Shown here in pieces: positions 12,301-21,281 of a DNA stretch of 64,000 nucleotides. Positions within the stretch are counted from its first letter, which is position 1, and every line of letters starts with the position of its first letter. Source of the DNA: Astropecten irregularis (taxonomy: Eukaryota; Echinodermata; Asteroidea; Paxillosida; Astropectinidae); assembly GCA_963971285.1 (NCBI GenBank), contig OZ020254.1, positions 5,332,001-5,396,000 on the forward strand. Direction: 5' to 3'. A program made the position numbers and the translations under genes. Under the pieces are notes generated by a model. The model made no database searches, was not told where the DNA came from, and was given only the letters and a program-made list of their open reading frames with translations.

Positions 12301-15300
12301 AAGATGGTGATGGTAGAAACATACCGTTAACATTTGTCTGCCTGAAATGCTGTATTTATCCAGAAAAGAGTAAAACTAATGACCAAAAACAATTTTGATC
12401 TTTAAAAGATAAAACAAATCACGGTGAAAAGATTTACAGAATACCGTGGGTGTTTTTCACTGTTTTCTCAAAAAGTGAGCACACTATGGGGCTGAAATTT
12501 TCACAGATGACTGTTACTGTACCTTTCTTGATATTTTTACCTATGAATCTGCATTTCTTTGACAAAAACCAAAGTATGATAATTATTACCTTTATTCCCA
12601 AATCTCTCTGCTTTTGCAGGACCATCCAGGCAGGAGCTACTGGACGAGTTCCAGACTCAGTCAGACAGCCTGTGCACGGCCGTGTCCGGAGCCAGACGCA
12701 TCTGTGCCTCCGCCCTGAAGACCAGCCAGGCCGGGCCCTCTAAGTCTGGTATGCTGGCAGCCATGGATGGTCTGTGCCGGCTGACACCGGTAGCTGTAAC
12801 ACAAGCAAGAGGCATTGCAGGTGGGATGTTGTCACTGGAATCGCTTAATGTTAATGACAGGTCCATCAAATTACTCTCCTTGTTCAATGAAGGACATTCT
12901 GTGCTGTTCTATACAGTTTATTCTTTGTAGTTTATAATTTCTTGTTCATTTCCCAAATGCAAGCACAGTTTATACAGAGATTGTGTGTTTACGATTTACG
13001 ATTCTGCTAACATCAGAATATTTTGCCAAAAAAATCAAACAAGCTCTTTCGTAACCATTTCTACCATTTTCATTGCCCCCAAACCCAGTTTTTTTCTAAA
13101 AGCTAGCTCCAATGATGGATATATCGGAGAATTGTTTCAGTCCTTGAGAAACATCTTAAAAATTACCATGATTTTTTTTACCATTTCTGGTTTTTAGACA
13201 ACCGACCGGCCGCCAGGGAGGAGGTGGTGTCCGTCAAGAGGGAGTGGGCTTACAATGCTAAGATGGTCATGATGGGCCTGCAGAATAACCCACAAGTGAC
13301 GTCAACTACCGTCAAAGGTACATTACGAGTCATGTAGCAATCACATTCTTGCACCGTGAAATAACATAGGATCAAAACAAGGAATACACTACTGCAAACT
13401 GCTGGAGTGCCGCCTGCCATTTTGAAACTTTTGACATTTTGAGAGATTTTCAAAGTATATTTCAACCAAATAGGTCTTTTGAATAAATGAACAAGCTGGG
13501 AATCTCTGTTGTTTTGCATGATGCATTAAAGATTTAACTTATCCAATATTTTCTGTTCAAATTAGTCATAATTTTCATGCCAGTTTTTGACCTACCAGTA
13601 GTTCTATATAATGATTTGTTTGATCTGTTGTTTCAGATGTGACCAATGCTCTGAGAGGTCATGGTCAGTTCTCAGCATCCGGCCTGTCCATCCATGGGTC
13701 ATCCCTAGATGACCAGTCCAGACCGCTGGACACGTCTTCCCTCTCACCTCAGCAGCTCAGTCTTCTCCAGACCCTCCCTCGTCAGGGTAGGTGGAATCCC
13801 AGGCGCTTCATGCAAACTTTATTCAAGATCCATTGATTATTAAACTGAATCTTTAGTTCTTTGGACAGATTCATCTGGATTATAGATTGATAGATATTTG
13901 TGGAAGATTCATTATGTCAAATCCAGTAGAAAGAAGTAATATTGTACTCTGTATTAAGTGGCGTTTCACTTTCAGGCTATCAGATTCAATCTTCAAAATA
14001 TCTCACCAAATAACCATAAAGGAATCTGACTGAATTTTAAGTCATTGAACGGTGAACAAAGAAAAACTGACTGGAATTTAGGACGTCCCTGGTTCGAATC
14101 CTGTTCCAGTAAATTTTTCTTTGTTCACCTTTCAATGATTAAGAAATATCTGTTTAATAATCTCCTGTGTTTCAGGATGTTTTATCAAGGATGTGAAACT
14201 CCAGATTTTAATCTGAATTCAAATTTTTTTGTTTTACTAAATTTTAACTCAAAATTTCAGCTTTTTTGTACCGCTGCTCTGTACAATAGTATAGGAACTT
14301 TTAAATTTCAGCTCCTTCCTTTGTGTTTTCAGATTGTTTGTGTGTGTGACCACTCACATCTCTGTTTATAGACACAGGAATCACGAAAATCCCAGACACT
14401 GTAACTTATTATGGGACATCATGGCCCAACTTGGTCATTTGTTGATGACAAACCCTAAGTAATATACAGTAGTTGTATTTCCTTTGCCTGGTACTTATTT
14501 TCCTCCATCCTACAACCCTGCCTGTAATTTCATTGCAGAACCATTTGCTTAATCCATCTATCGTTTCTCTTACTTTCCTTGAAATATAGGCACCTCATCA
14601 GCATTTGCACCCCGCAACCATTCCACGCCGTCTGACCGGTCAGTCCGTCCCTCGCACCGTCAAGCCGGTTCACCGTCCACTCCCCTGCCCCAGTGGCAAG
14701 CATCCCTCCGTGCCTCACGCACCCAGCATACTTCTTCCTCCTCCCCAGGGGGACGGGACGAGAGCGACGGCCACCAGAAGTCATCCACAGGGTCCAGAAA
14801 TGTCAGCCTTGATGAGGATGCAAAGAGGTGAGATGTGGTGTCGCTAGAACTAAGGACAGTCTTCCCACAGTCTCACCTGGGGCCAATTTCACAACCCTGC
14901 TTAGCACAAAATTTTGCTAACCATGAAATTTCCCTCGAGGGACAGTCTTTCCACAGTCCACCAGGTGCCAATTTCATGGCCCTCCTTAGCACAAAAATTT
15001 GCTTACCATGAAATTTCTGTCTTAATGAAAACAGGATTAACAACCAAATTTCCATGTGTTGTATATCACTTGTGATTGTTCTTTGGCTGTTTTTCACTGA
15101 TCATGAATATCAAATGGAATGTTTAATAGTGGTTTGTTTTATTGGGCAAGACATTTTTTGTGCTAAGCAATTGTCTTTTCTTTTCTTTTCTTGTTCACAG
15201 TGCATACAGGACCAGGCCTCTAGGCATGCAAGAGTAAGTGTCAGTTTGAATGATTAAATTTAAAGAGTAGAAATTTTTCTAAAAAATTGCTCTATTGCTC

Positions 15301-18300
15301 CCAAATGATGGAACAGAACCGCACATATGCAGTGATTTGGGGCATGAAAAAACCCAAAACAAGGCAATGACCATGAAAAAGGTTCTAAACTAAATTTTTG
15401 TATTTATACTTTAGCTTCCCACGGACTCCAGGGTTGCGCTCTGCTACCAGCTCACCCTCCCTGCATGGTCTGAGGACGGCTGGTGGACGAGATGCTTTCA
15501 ATCAGAGCACCTACAATAAATGCAGCACTTCAATCGCGGTAAGTCTAGCATTGTCACCACTGATTAGGGTTGGAGTCAGTCTTTGGTACTGAGTCAAACA
15601 GTCAGTACACCGATCCAGTAGACCATGCCCCCTGACAAATTTACCAATCACAACGCCTTATTTAAGGTCCGACAAAATGTTTTAAATTTTGTATTCTTTA
15701 CTACACATTTTTCATTGAGTTTACTTGTTTCGTATGTACAAGGCAATTCTGTGACAAATCCGAGTTTTATTCTTAATCATGGTCAAGTGGTGTTTATATT
15801 TTCATTATATTTGTGATTCTCGATACCCTGGTTGAGAGGAAATGTACATTTTTGGCCTTTTGCAAAATCAAAGTCCAACAGAGATAGGTGCTTTCGGTGG
15901 TTGAGAGTATGCAATGCTTCGTGTGTGGCCGATCGTGACACGTTATGTGCGTGCGCATTGTTGCTTGGAAGTTGCTATGGTGGGCGTGGCCTAGGATGGC
16001 TAGGGTTCATACTAAAAGCCTGCTTGTTTTGCGCACAAGATCCGTGATCTGCAGATCCACGTCCCATGCAGGATATGCTAAAACGGGATCCAGATCAGCA
16101 GGATCCCTGATCTTGTGCACGAAACAAACAGGTCCTAATACTACTACTGAAGTCTAGATCCCTGACTTACACCTATCTGTTGTGTACATGTAGGCAGCAG
16201 CGATGGTTCTGCAACAGGAGACAGAGAAGTGGGAGGATGATAGCAACTCCATCGTCAAGGTAGCCAAGACCATCTCAGCCCAGATGTACGACATGGCCAA
16301 ATACTCCCGCAAGATCAGCGACCCCGCTGTAAGTTGACAAAGCCAGCTCCTCTTTCACTGTATATCTACTCCAAACACCTCAAGTGACTTTATACATAGG
16401 GTGAAGTTTATTGGGTACATAGCCTGGATTCGAACCTAGCCCCTCTGCGCACTGATGTAGAAGTCTCAACTACTTTTAATAGCAACTTGAATTTGCTTGC
16501 ATCAATTGGCACTGCTTGGCATGTTATGGTTAATGGAGTAATTCTGAAACTGTTTAATTAGTCAGTCCTTTGCAGAGAAAGCCTCCATATGCCATAATTT
16601 TACTATGAGTGCACATCCACATAGCCCCTTTCAGTACCATGTATTTTACACACAGTTGTCCTAATGTCCTCCATATCCACATACTAGGGGCAAATACGAA
16701 ACGGAAACTTTGGCTCAGGCTTAAGCTCTGGCTCCATTACATTAATCCATTCTAAAAGAACTGGTATCAAAAAGAGGCTTTTTTTGCGGTTTTGAAGTAG
16801 TTTCCTTTGAAAAGGAAAATAAAGCTTCAGCTTCAATGGAAAACCACAACCTATATTTTCAGCTATGGATGACAAAGTTGAAGCCTGAGCCTTAGCCTCC
16901 GTTTCGTAAACGCCCTATGAGTACACATCCACATAGCCTCTTTTAGTTCAATAAACTAAAATGGCATTTTGGGCCTCATTGCGCTTTAATGATAAAAGTG
17001 ACTCTTATATTTGACTCATTCTCAGGCCAAAGAAGAGATGATCAACACTGCCAAGGCCATCGCTGCCAACGGGAAGGTCATCTACAAGTTTGCTGAGATC
17101 CTGGCTGAGCACTGTCTAGATAGGAGGTGAGGAACTTTGAGTAAAGCCCTGTCCGCAGTGGACTTTTCTGATGTCTCAGGAAGTCTTCCTCTCAGTTACT
17201 TTACCCGACGCGTGCGGGCATTTCTACCGGCAAACTTCTGCTCAGGAAGAATTCCCGAAACACTTTTCCCGAGACGAAAAGTCCAGTGCGGACAGTGCGA
17301 GCCTAGTATTGACAGCTCGGTAATTCTTCTGTGCGTGCACGGTTAAATTAACCGAGTCGAAAGTCCAAGTGCGAACACTGGTAATATTTGCCCATTTTTC
17401 ATTTACCCATCGGCTTTGTGAAATCCCTGGAAAAAGAAAATCCAGTGCTGACAGAGCTATAGACGGCACAAATTGATGAAGATTGGTCTGGGGTTCGATT
17501 GGTGTCACGGGATGTTTGATTTACTGGATGATTCCCCTTCTTCCCTTCTCAGGGTCGGTGATGATCTGAAGTTTTGCGCTGAGAACATCCCCTCCCTCTG
17601 CACCCAGCTCAGCATTATATCCAGCGTCAAGACGGCCACGCCCAACGACAACACCACCGACATCGTCCTGATGAAGAATGCTGACAATCTCATGCAGGCT
17701 GTACTGAACACGCTCAAGGCCGCAGAGTCTGCCTGCGTTAAGGTACGGATACCAGTCAGTTTGATTATTCTGGAGGTTTACATTTCCATCTGCATTTCAG
17801 CTTAATAGTGCTCTTGGTGGGATTTTTAATGATGAGACGTTTCACCAGGCTCTGGAAAAGTGTGTCGATTTTGTTGTCATTGCTTTTGGGCACAAATATT
17901 CGTTGTAAACGTAACCAACGTTAATAATAGCATGAAAATGCCTGGTACATACTATGCAGTGACCGGTTGTGGTGGCAGGGGAGAAACATGAGTTCCTCAA
18001 GAACAAACAAATAAGATTTTTTGCAAATACAGATATATGATATTACCCTACACATTCATGCATCTAAGTCAAAAAGTTTGAAAATGTGGCATATCAGGTT
18101 CATGCATGGGGCCTCAGAATTTATCTTTAGTGCTTTGTGAAATCCAGCTCTGAATGGTTATTAACTTAAAGACTTCTGTTATAGACCGATCTGACAGCAT
18201 GATATAGTGTCCGCCAATACTGCAGTGTCCCCGCCCGCCTTTTGTCAGGCAACAAAAGAATTTACGTCCGCCGTACTCTATATTGCAGGGTGTATGTCCC

Positions 18301-18702
18301 CTAATCATGGGACATACACCCTGCAGTATAGAGTGCGGCGGACGTAAATTCTTTTGTTGCCGGATAAAAGGCGGGTGGGGACACTGCAAAAATGGCGGTT
18401 ATTTCCTACCTCCATGGTCGTGCCGTCGGATCGGTGTACAGTTATATCTTCAGAGGCCTTCTCCTAATTCACAGTGCTAACTCTCACTGTTTGATATTCA
18501 TTTTGGACAGGGTCTGAGAGCCGTATCAGATGGTAGCAAGGACGAAGAGGAGGCCAGAGCCCTAGCCACACAGTGGAGGCTGAAACTAGACCAGCATAGG
18601 CAGCTGGAGGCGTCTTACAGGGAGGTGGATGCACTGGGGCTCAGGAGGCTGCCTCGGAATGTGTCAACGCCCTCGCTCAGCCAAATTCTCGCTCAGCGCT
18701 GA
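314..18702 (+). CDS. Giant vinculin/alpha-catenin superfamily protein, 28 exons, 5'-incomplete
   Basis: Exons: 314-460, 939-1097, 2379-2501, 3721-3900, 4616-4783, 5044-5190, 5474-5704, 5938-6067, 6248-6457, 6688-6885, 7720-7923, 8493-8675, 9155-9329, 9744-9987, 10370-10577, 11124-11349, 11492-11678, 12062-12161, 12620-12820, 13198-13317, 13637-13786, 14590-14827, 15201-15233, 15415-15538, 16194-16328, 17026-17126, 17553-17742, 18511-18702 (TGA). Every intron is GT-AG and every phase joins, giving 4,704 nt (1,567 residues). The head (DMPRACESM, AEVRRIIQ, RRQQDLTQP, EAVDDLID) and tail (IPSLCTQLSIISSVK, NADNLMQAV) align with vinculin/alpha-catenin from memory. The family couples adhesion complexes to F-actin at the cytoplasmic face. 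The initiator lies upstream: vinculin has about 20 residues before the point where exon 1 here begins. About 600 residues between head and hinge have no counterpart in the usual family members. Membership is secure; orthology to vinculin, alpha-catenin or alpha-catulin is not. Confidence 0.93.
495..792 (-). repeat. tRNA-derived SINE copy, minus orientation, intron 1
   Basis: Read on the minus strand it starts near a B-box-like GGTACGAATCC (about 778-790). It then runs through a core containing AGACAAGACGCTTTGTCACA, CACCCGGGTGTACAT and CAGGGAGTTGAGATGG, and ends in an AT-rich tail with TATTATTATCATTATAC. The same blocks occur in the same order at 7935-8260 on the plus strand. The A-box half appears truncated. 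Confidence 0.75.
1781..2014. repeat. MITE family B (GGCTCCGGCTC ends), intron 2
   Basis: About 230 bp. The ends carry inverted GGCTCAGGCTCCGGCTC and GAAGCCAGAGTCGAA. The interior contains GAGGCTTTTGGCTACCG and AACCACTACCTATATTTTC, both shared with copies near 16686, 20212, 37907, 52478 and 54818. The copy is diverged and has no coding capacity. Confidence 0.65.
2600..2782. repeat. Interspersed repeat shared with 14186-14368, intron 3
   Basis: The block from ATCAGGGATGTCAAACTTCA to GGCCACTCACATCCCTGTAT recurs in order in intron 21 at 14186-14368. The CAGGGATGT and ACATCCCTG ends are inverted, which suggests a MITE of about 180 bp. I found no clear target duplication. The remaining 2783-3720 of intron 3 is AT-rich and shows nothing I recognise. 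Confidence 0.6.
4032..4384. repeat. Tc1/mariner-like MITE with long inverted repeats, intron 4
   Basis: The left end TATACAGTAATC and right end GATTACTGTATA are exact inverted copies with TA at the borders. The arms continue for about 70 bp through GGCGCCCTCTTTTGATT and a purine-rich run. The TA-flanked termini are typical of Tc1/mariner-derived non-autonomous elements. Confidence 0.75.
4848..4993. repeat. Short MITE with GATTTCACT ends, intron 5
   Basis: The arms GGCCGATTTCACTTTGG and AAGTGTTAGTGAAATCAGCCC are inverted. They continue inward through GCCCAAATCCATCACTAAA and its complement, so nearly the whole 146 bp can fold back. Elements at 21421-21569 and 22797-22932 have a similar design but different sequence. 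Confidence 0.65.
7048..7136. repeat. Repeat fragment shared with 46100-46170, intron 10
   Basis: TTCGCACTTCTCGTAAGGTC and GACCAGCCTGCTCTAGTGCT recur as the reverse complement near 46100-46170, where the unit adjoins a 17-bp tandem array. The element family was not identified. Confidence 0.5.
7350..7543 (+). mobile_element. LINE-like ORF 3'-end remnant, intron 10
   Basis: An open frame reads SRWMKISEIEIIRTAKDRRL followed by WRSMAANV and EEQGTEKRTDA. The pattern of a short helix, then A-x-DR-x-x-WR, then a V/H-rich tail is typical of the very end of non-LTR retrotransposon ORF2 proteins. No reverse-transcriptase core is visible, so this is a 5'-truncated stub at best. Only the tail pattern supports the call. 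Confidence 0.4.
7935..8260 (+). repeat. tRNA-derived SINE copy, plus orientation, intron 11
   Basis: The head has a perfect pol III A box TGGCCTAGTGG (7946-7956) and a degenerate B box GGTTCAGATAC (8004-8014). The core reads TGTGTCCTTGGGCAAGACAC, CACCCAGGTGTAAATGGG and CCCAGGGAGTTGAGATG, then an ATAATAATAA-like tail. The antisense partner is at 495-792. The 'CCTTGGGCAAG' core is familiar from SINEs of marine deuterostomes (recollection, not searched). Confidence 0.8.
8817..8916. repeat. 100-bp inverted-repeat element, intron 12
   Basis: CCCTTCACCGACGTACACAA and its imperfect complement ending TATGTCGGCGAAGGG flank a short AT-rich loop, with AGCATTTCACTA and its complement in the arms. The ends resemble the CCCTTCACCGATGTA motif at 32267. 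Confidence 0.6.
10658..11009. repeat. MITE family E (GCCCTGTCCG...CGGACAGGGC), intron 15
   Basis: The termini AGCCCTGTCCGTACTGGAC and GTCCAGTGCGGACAGGGCT are inverted. The interior (CAGGAAGTCTTCCTCTC, GCCTAGTATTGACAGCTCGG, TTTACCCATC) is shared in order with the copy at 17141-17462 in intron 26 of the same gene. It is about 350 bp with no ORF. Confidence 0.8.
11801..11874. repeat. Repeat shared with 13860-13932, introns 17 and 21
   Basis: AGATTCATCTGGATTGTAGA, GGAGATTCATTACGTCAAAT and similar blocks recur in order at 13860-13932. It is a short interspersed fragment of unknown family. Confidence 0.5.
12278..12595 (-). repeat. MITE family A copy, intron 18 (minus orientation)
   Basis: The terminal CCAAAGTATGATAATTATTA and the interior blocks TTTCACAGATGACTGTTACT and CATGAATCTGCATTTCTTTG-like sequence match the family seen at 28260-28624 and 57427-57797. 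Its 3' border lies only about 25 bp upstream of exon 19. Confidence 0.75.
14021..14150. repeat. Fold-back element with tRNA-like B box, intron 21
   Basis: TCATTGAACGGTGAACAAAG and TTTGTTCACCTTTCAATGA are inverted around a centre containing CTGGTTCGAATCC, a pol III B-box consensus. Related fold-backs lie at 37101-37283 and 32264-32475. Confidence 0.65.
14186..14368. repeat. Interspersed repeat, second copy of the 2600-2782 family
   Basis: ATCAAGGATGTGAAACTCCA through TGACCACTCACATCTCTGTT matches the intron 3 copy block by block, with about 20-25% visible divergence. There is no coding content. Confidence 0.6.
14880..15172. repeat. MITE family C copy (CAATTTCAT...GCTTAGCAC), intron 22
   Basis: A partial internal duplication gives two left ends, GGCCAATTTCACAACCCTGC and GTGCCAATTTCATGGCCC. 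The body then contains CCATGTGTTGTATATCACTT and TGTTCTTTGGCTG and ends GTGCTAAGCA. The body is shared with copies at 44971-45217 and 57901-58151. The copy ends about 30 bp before exon 23. Confidence 0.75.
16686..16917. repeat. MITE family B copy, intron 25
   Basis: The left end GGGGCAAATACGAAACGGAA and right end CTCCGTTTCGTAAACGCCCT are inverted. The interior matches GAGGCTTTTTTTGCGGTTTT and AACCACAACCTATATTTTC of the family. Confidence 0.75.
17141..17462. repeat. MITE family E copy, intron 26
   Basis: It opens AAAGCCCTGTCCGCAGTGGA and closes CCAGTGCTGACAGAGCTAT. The interior is shared with 10658-11009, including TCAGGAAGTCTTCCTCTCAG and GCCTAGTATTGACAGCTCGG. It begins about 15 bp after the exon 26 donor. 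Confidence 0.8.
18184..18436. repeat. Large near-perfect hairpin element, intron 27
   Basis: The inner arms of about 80 bp (CAGTGTCCCCGCCCGCC, ACAAAAGAATTTACGTCCGC, GGGTGTATGTCCC and their complements) meet at a centre CTAATCAT. The outer ends ACCGATCTGACAGCATGA and TCGTGCCGTCGGATCGGT are a second, shorter inverted pair. The arms are far less diverged than the other MITEs here, so insertion or gene conversion may be recent. There is no ORF. Confidence 0.85.
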
Positions 18703-18715
18703 GCTTGAGACACAA

Positions 18716-18945
18716 TCAAACCCTCTGAGTTAGGAGAGCCGGACATTTCAATCCTAGCAGGATCTTTCCCTAAAGACAGGAAGATGTCAAACTTTCCATT
18801 TTTAGTTTGGGAAAACCAGTTCATAAAAGAAAAGGTCCAGCTAAGATAAAAAGTCAAGCCCTCATTACTATAACATTTTGACATATTTCAGGTCATTATT
18901 TTGGTTGATGAGCAGTTTGCTGCAGTTTATTACTTGTATTCACAA
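18716..18945. repeat. Repeat family D copy directly after the stop codon
   Basis: It contains TTCAATCCTAGCAGGATCTT and TTTCAGGTCATTATTTTGG followed by TGATGAGCAGTTTGCTGCAG. These blocks are shared with 36745-36905, 44520-44615, 53405-53560 and 63530-63780. It starts only 14 bp past the stop codon of the vinculin-like gene. Confidence 0.75.
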
Positions 18946-19650
18946 TTCAACTTGTTACATTCCAAGGCTGCATATGTGTTTCATGTTTATTAATTGGTCG
19001 TTGAAGTGGTTGTTAGCCTTTTGATTTTGTTTTTGGTTATGTAATGTAAAGAAGTAATATCTTAATATCTTTTTTGTATACATCTTTTGTACAATATTTA
19101 TCTATTTTCTTATACCCCGTCCAGATTCACAGTCCAGAATTAATATCACTCAATTAATTGATATCCACTCATGGTTAAGTTTTAGAGTTGAATTTATTTT
19201 TTTTCCCTAACTTTTTGAAAGATTTCCACTTTTGAGCTCAGCTTCAAACAAAATATATTTCATCAAAAGTAAGCAGTAAGTAGTATCGGGAAATACTATC
19301 AATGGTGGACTTTAATGTGGTGGAAACTCGATTTTAAGGTAAGAATCTTGTTTAATTATCCTTCTTACATAAAATTTATGATTTGTATAAATTTCGTTTG
19401 TGTGTTTTTGCTGTCTGAGTACTGAAATATTGTTCAACTACATTTAGAAATGCAATAGTTGTGAAGTACATTCACAACATTCATTTGGAATATACATGTA
19501 CATGTATATATCTGTAAATATTTATCTTTTTATGTCAGGGTGTTTGTAAAAACATAATGTTTTATGTTAACAAACACATATTACTTAATGTCTTTTTCAA
19601 AGTGAGGACCATTAAAGAATGACAAAGGAGATTAAAACAATCAGATATAG

Positions 19651-19656
19651 AATAAA
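19651..19656 (+). promoter_or_regulatory. Candidate polyadenylation hexamer AATAAA
   Basis: This is the first canonical AATAAA downstream of the vinculin-like stop codon, about 950 bp away. There is no transcript support. Confidence 0.35.
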
Positions 19657-20211
19657 GATAATATTCTGGCTCACTTTATTTCAATTGTAACTGCAGACCC
19701 TAGCTATTTAGTAATAATAACACACACATACAGGCACTATTGATAAGGCACACTTTAATACAAACAATGGGAAAACAGTAGTTTCTCTGATTTTTATTTC
19801 ATGTATGGGTCTGAAATTGGCCGAATTTTACACTTCATATTCACAACTGCTTTATTAAACAATTACTTTTTCTTTGAATGAACTTTGAAATGCCTAGTTT
19901 CAAAGAAGTCAGAAATATGTAACCATACGAATATATATCTAATTACTCACACACTTCGGGTAATATTTTCAATTTTCATTTTTGTTTTCTAATTTCATTA
20001 ATTACCAAACATATACTTACAAATTATTAGCAGTGGACAAAGCACAAAAAGGCATATCATGGTGCAAGGAGGAATGTCTTAAGATAATATTACTGATTTA
20101 AAAAAAATTCTTTCGCAAATTAGAATGATTTGAATATTGTGAGCTATGCTGACTTGGTTCCATACAAACATTCTAACATTGAATTATCCGATGATGTGGT
20201 CAAAGCTTACA

Positions 20212-20440
20212 TAGGGCGTTTACGAAACGGAGTCTCCGGCTCCGGCTCGGGCTCTGTCATCCATATACTGGAAATATAGGTTGTGGTTTTTCATTGAAAG
20301 TGAAACTCTGTTTTCCTTTTTAAACTTCCAAACCACAGCCAAAAACCTCTACATTGATACCAATTATGTCAGAATGGATTCACGAAATGGAGCCGGAGTC
20401 TGAGACGGAGCCTGAGCCTCCGTTTCGAAAATGCCCATAG
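20212..20440. repeat. MITE family B, best-preserved copy
   Basis: AGGGCGTTTACGAAACGGAG and CTCCGTTTCGAAAATGCCC are the inverted termini, followed inward by GGCTCCGGCTCGGGCTC and its complement. The interior contains GGTTGTGGTTTTTCATTG and AACCACAGCCAAAAACCTC. It is about 229 bp and abuts the next element at 20443. Confidence 0.8.
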
Positions 20441-20442
20441 AC

Positions 20443-20930
20443 TCCTCAAAAAAGTTCTACAACTCAAGTTTGAGAGGTGATACATTTCTTATTGCTCCAT
20501 CGTCATAAATGAATATGGTATCATTGGAAACCGTGATTATTATTCCTCTTTACAATGATGTGTCATTTGTTATGCTAAATGTAATCATGGAATGCTCGGC
20601 CTTGATAAATATACAGCGTTGTCCAAAATGAAATGTTCCAAAATTCGTTGTTTTCAGTAATGAATTCCCAATCATTTCGAGGATGAACTGGGTTTGAATG
20701 ATGTAGATGCGCTGATGTATTCACCTTTTTTGCATTTTGCAACATTTCACTTCTGATTTTGCCCTTTAAGAAGAAATCCGCATTCAAAATCACAACAGAT
20801 GGTAGCCTACATCATTGTAAAGAGGAATAATGAAACTTTCCAATGATACCAGTTTCGCCGTTCATGTTAGTAATTTAGAAACAATAAAGATATAATTTCT
20901 CAAAGTTTAGTTGCAGAACTTTTTAGAGGG
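20443..20930. repeat. MITE with ~110-bp inverted arms
   Basis: CTCAAAAAAGTTCTACAACT and GTTGCAGAACTTTTTAGAGG are the ends. The arms continue through GGTATCATTGGAAA and CTCTTTACAATGATG with matching complements near 20815-20860. It lies directly beside the family B copy. Confidence 0.75.
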
Positions 20931-21281
20931 GTTTACATCTTACTCGATAATATACTCCAGGATTGGAAAGTTATTGAGAGTCAGTGAATCAACATATGGT
21001 TTGCCTTCTCTTATGTATGCAATAACTAGTACAACAGTCTATTCCCTATACATGTACTTGATAATAGCAATAGTGTCTGCTTGGCTAACTAGAAAAATAA
21101 AACCTGAAATATGCAACTATCAGCTCACTAAGCTGCTCTTCATTATTAGCTTGCAAAAGATTAAGTCGAAATTCATCAATCAATTAAAACAACAACAAAA
21201 CTACCTTCAGAATTACACATATTTTAATATTCTATACATGGAATGAAATACTGAAATAAATATGAAGTTTATGGGTTACAT

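Larger units (their letters stand above)
7720..13317 (+). other. Vinculin-like gene: extra helical region (exons 11-20)
   Basis: Residues about 565-1180, an insertion relative to canonical alpha-catenin and vinculin. The composition is typical of amphipathic helical bundles. Exon 12 is a more acidic, Pro/Ser-rich connector. Tryptophan-bearing helices recur: ENWTSAVADV in exon 14, SDWMRVTHGLV in exon 15, REWAAKAQLL across exons 17-18 and REWAYNAKMV in exon 20. They resemble the W-helix of the head (QEWQSEVLRL, exon 9) and the tail (EKWEDDSNSIV, exon 25). I infer duplicated vinculin-type bundles. A structure prediction or profile search would test this. Confidence 0.6.
13637..15538 (+). other. 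Vinculin-like gene: Ser/Pro/Arg-rich hinge (exons 21-24)
   Basis: Residues about 1181-1362 are rich in Ser, Thr, Pro, Arg and Gln, with no helical bundle pattern (for example SSLSPQQLSLLQ, RNHSTPSDRSVRPSHR and SATSSPSLHGLR). The segment sits immediately before the actin-binding-type tail, where vinculin has its proline-rich neck. It lacks the clear FPPPPP profilin/VASP-type motif of vinculin. Exon 23 is a 33-nt micro-exon (15201-15233) flanked by phase-2 introns, so skipping it would keep the frame. Disorder and phosphorylation are inferences from composition. Confidence 0.7.
16194..18702 (+). other. Vinculin-like gene: five-helix tail, putative actin-binding domain (exons 25-28)
   Basis: Residues 1363-1567. 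Exon 25 AAAMVLQQETEKWEDDSN parallels vinculin AARQLHDEARKWSSKGND. Exons 26-27 parallel CTDKRIRTNLLQVCERIP with CLDRRVGDDLKFCAENIP, followed by TQLSIISSVKT against vinculin TQLKILSTVKA. VLMKNADNLMQAVLNTLK parallels LVHNAQNLMQSVKETV. In vinculin and alpha-catenin this bundle binds F-actin. Exon 28 adds a charged helix and a terminal STPSLSQILAQR segment in place of vinculin's C-terminal arm. Actin binding is inferred from the family. Confidence 0.85.
18703..19680 (+). other. Probable 3'UTR of the vinculin-like gene
   Basis: Between the TGA at 18700-18702 and the first AATAAA (19651-19656) the sequence is non-coding and AT-rich. Its first part (18716-18945) is a copy of repeat family D. The polyadenylation site is a prediction from the hexamer alone. 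Confidence 0.5.

Noticed and set aside
18184-18436. microRNA precursor
   Set aside because: Arms of about 80 bp with near-perfect pairing and transposon-like outer repeats fit a fold-back element, not a typical animal miRNA hairpin.
18114-18480. Open frames in both directions around 18.1-18.5 kb
   Set aside because: They are the two strands of the hairpin element and mirror each other.
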